Assembly: GCF_009711225.1 (NCBI RefSeq) | Contig: NZ_WMIE01000013.1 | Span: 1 to 64,000, forward strand | Direction: 5' to 3' | Source: Paracoccus aestuariivivens | GTDB lineage: Bacteria > Pseudomonadota > Alphaproteobacteria > Rhodobacterales > Rhodobacteraceae | DNA length: 64,000 nucleotides | In this document: one piece after another, positions 62,934 to 64,000 of the stretch | Layout: every line of letters starts with the position of its first letter | Numbering within the stretch: position 1 is the first letter of the stretch | The notes under the pieces: model-generated | What the model saw: the letters and a program-made list of their open reading frames with translations, nothing else | What the model was told of the DNA's origin: nothing | Databases searched by the model: none | Program-made: the position numbers and the translations under genes

Positions 62934-64000
62934 ATGGACATCCGCAATATTGCGATTATCGCCCACGTTGACCACGGCAAGACAACGCTCGTTGACCAAC
63001 TGCTGAAGCAGTCGGGTTCCTTCCGCGAAAATCAAGCCGTCGCGGAACGTGCGATGGACAGCAATGACATTGAACGGGAACGCGGGATTACCATCCTTGC
63101 CAAAGCGACCTCGGTCGAGTGGAAAGGCACCCGCATCAATATCGTCGACACCCCCGGCCACGCCGATTTCGGCGGCGAGGTCGAGCGCATCCTGTCGATG
63201 GTCGATGGCGTCTGCCTGCTGGTCGACGCGGCCGAAGGCCCGATGCCGCAGACGAAATTCGTAACCTCGAAGGCGCTGGCGCTTGGCCTGAAGCCGATCG
63301 TCGTCCTGAACAAGGTTGACAAGCCCGCAGCCGAGCCGGACCAGGCACTGGATCAGGTATTTGACCTGTTCGCGAACCTTGGCGCGAATGACGAGCAACT
63401 GGACTTCCCGCATCTTTACGCCTCGGGCATCGGCGGCTGGGCCGACGAAACCCTTGAAGGCGACCGCAAGGACATGTCGGCGCTGTTCGACATGGTGCTG
63501 CGTCACGTCGAGCCGCCGAAGCAGGTCGCCCGTCAGGACGAGCCCTTCCAGATGCTGGCCACCACGCTGGGTTCGGATCCGTTCATCGGCCGCATCCTGA
63601 CCGGTCGCGTCGAATCCGGTCGCGCGAAAGCCGGCGACACCGTCAAAGCGCTGTCGCGCGATGGCGAACGGATCGAGCAGTTCCGCATTTCCAAAGTTCT
63701 GGCTTTCCGCGGCCTGACCCAGTCGCCGATCGACGAAGCCGTTGCCGGCGACATCGTCAGCATCGCGGGCATGTCGAAAGCCACCGTGGCCGACACTCTG
63801 GCTGCGCTTGAGGTCGAGACCTCCCTGCCCGCGCAGCCGATCGATCCGCCGACCATCAGCGTCACCTTCGGCATCAATGACAGCCCGCTGGCTGGTCGCG
63901 ACGGCAACAAGGTCCAGTCGCGCGTCATCCGCGAGCGCCTGATGAAAGAGGCCGAAACCAACGTCGCGATCAAGGTCGAAGACACCGCCAGTGGCGATGC
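62934..64000 (+). CDS. typA: Ribosome-associated GTPase TypA/BipA (5' part)
   Basis: The first 355 codons of a translational GTPase; the gene continues beyond the right edge. G1 is AHVDHGKTT (10-18), G2 is [11 protein letters not shown]3 is [14 protein letters not shown] and G4 is LNKVDKP, all intact. Domain II follows from about residue 200. The gene has AAAGG about 10 bases upstream of the ATG. BipA acts in ribosome assembly and stress or cold adaptation. The missing C-terminus (about 600 residues expected in total) prevents a full check. Confidence 0.95.
   Translation, partial: MDIRNIAIIAHVDHGKTTLVDQLLKQSGSFRENQAVAERAMDSNDIERERGITILAKATSVEWKGTRINIVDTPGHADFGGEVERILSMVDGVCLLVDAAEGPMPQTKFVTSKALALGLKPIVVLNKVDKPAAEPDQALDQVFDLFANLGANDEQLDFPHLYASGIGGWADETLEGDRKDMSALFDMVLRHVEPPKQVARQDEPFQMLATTLGSDPFIGRILTGRVESGRAKAGDTVKALSRDGERIEQFRISKVLAFRGLTQSPIDEAVAGDIVSIAGMSKATVADTLAALEVETSLPAQPIDPPTISVTFGINDSPLAGRDGNKVQSRVIRERLMKEAETNVAIKVEDTASGD

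Noticed and set aside
1..64000. CRISPR array
   Set aside because: No set of regularly spaced direct repeats was seen; the only perfect direct repeat found is the two-copy 23-bp tandem unit without spacer.

Overview
The window is about 64 kb of GC-rich, densely coding alphaproteobacterial DNA. Several things point to the Rhodobacteraceae/Paracoccaceae, probably Paracoccus or a close relative. These are DUF6477 and DUF6456 family genes, an IalB-type invasion-locus B protein, a DUF2125 protein, the linked secDF / Mth938 / ccmABCDG block, and puuA/puuB beside a class I amidotransferase. This is inferred from gene content and protein character, not from a database search.

Layout. 1-1.2 kb: intergenic DNA with a CAT-anticodon tRNA (probably Ile2). 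1.2-7.4 kb: a MYG1-family protein, then an uptake/peptidase group (M20 dipeptidase, SLC13-type permease, divergent AbgT transporter). 7.5-16.7 kb: a large winged-helix/ATPase regulator divergent from a run of two isochorismatase-fold hydrolases, a catalase, an AraC regulator, an alpha/beta hydrolase, an exported protein of unknown function and an AhpD-like protein. I see this as the most distinctive possible functional unit. 16.7-20.4 kb: a decayed accessory patch. A degenerate IS5-family element has split an XRE regulator gene, a degenerate IS3-family transposase follows, and there is a perfect 23-bp tandem repeat.

20.4-36 kb: mainly core genes (Bax inhibitor-1 homologue, XRE regulator, histidinol-phosphatase-like, mgtE, 5-formyl-THF cyclo-ligase, degP, IalB, HerA-like ATPase, the DUF6477/DUF6456 divergent pair, TerC, lipA, tRNA-Leu(CAA), dusA, mazG). 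Two intergenic regions here look as if they encode small or structured RNAs: 25.15-25.59 kb on the + strand and 28.49-28.57 kb on the - strand. 36-45 kb: protein export (yajC, secD, secF), cytochrome c maturation (ccmA, B, C, D, G), then hisC and a prephenate dehydrogenase. 45-50 kb: a ChaC-like cyclotransferase, a MotA/TolQ-like plus MotB/OmpA-like membrane pair, and a GT8 glycosyltransferase. 50-54 kb: an NYN nuclease-like gene head to head with folK, then rpoZ and a Rel/SpoT homologue. 54-59 kb: a putrescine-type gamma-glutamylation operon on the - strand and a divergent class V aminotransferase. 59-64 kb: two small envelope proteins, grxD and bolA, a redoxin, gph, a TIGR01244 protein and the 5' part of typA/bipA, which runs off the right edge.

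Gene packing is tight. Many start/stop overlaps occur, and four separate convergent gene pairs share exactly four bases at their stop codons. Start codons were moved inward from the longest frame wherever a Shine-Dalgarno sequence, signal peptide or family N-terminus supported it. These cases are stated in the entries.
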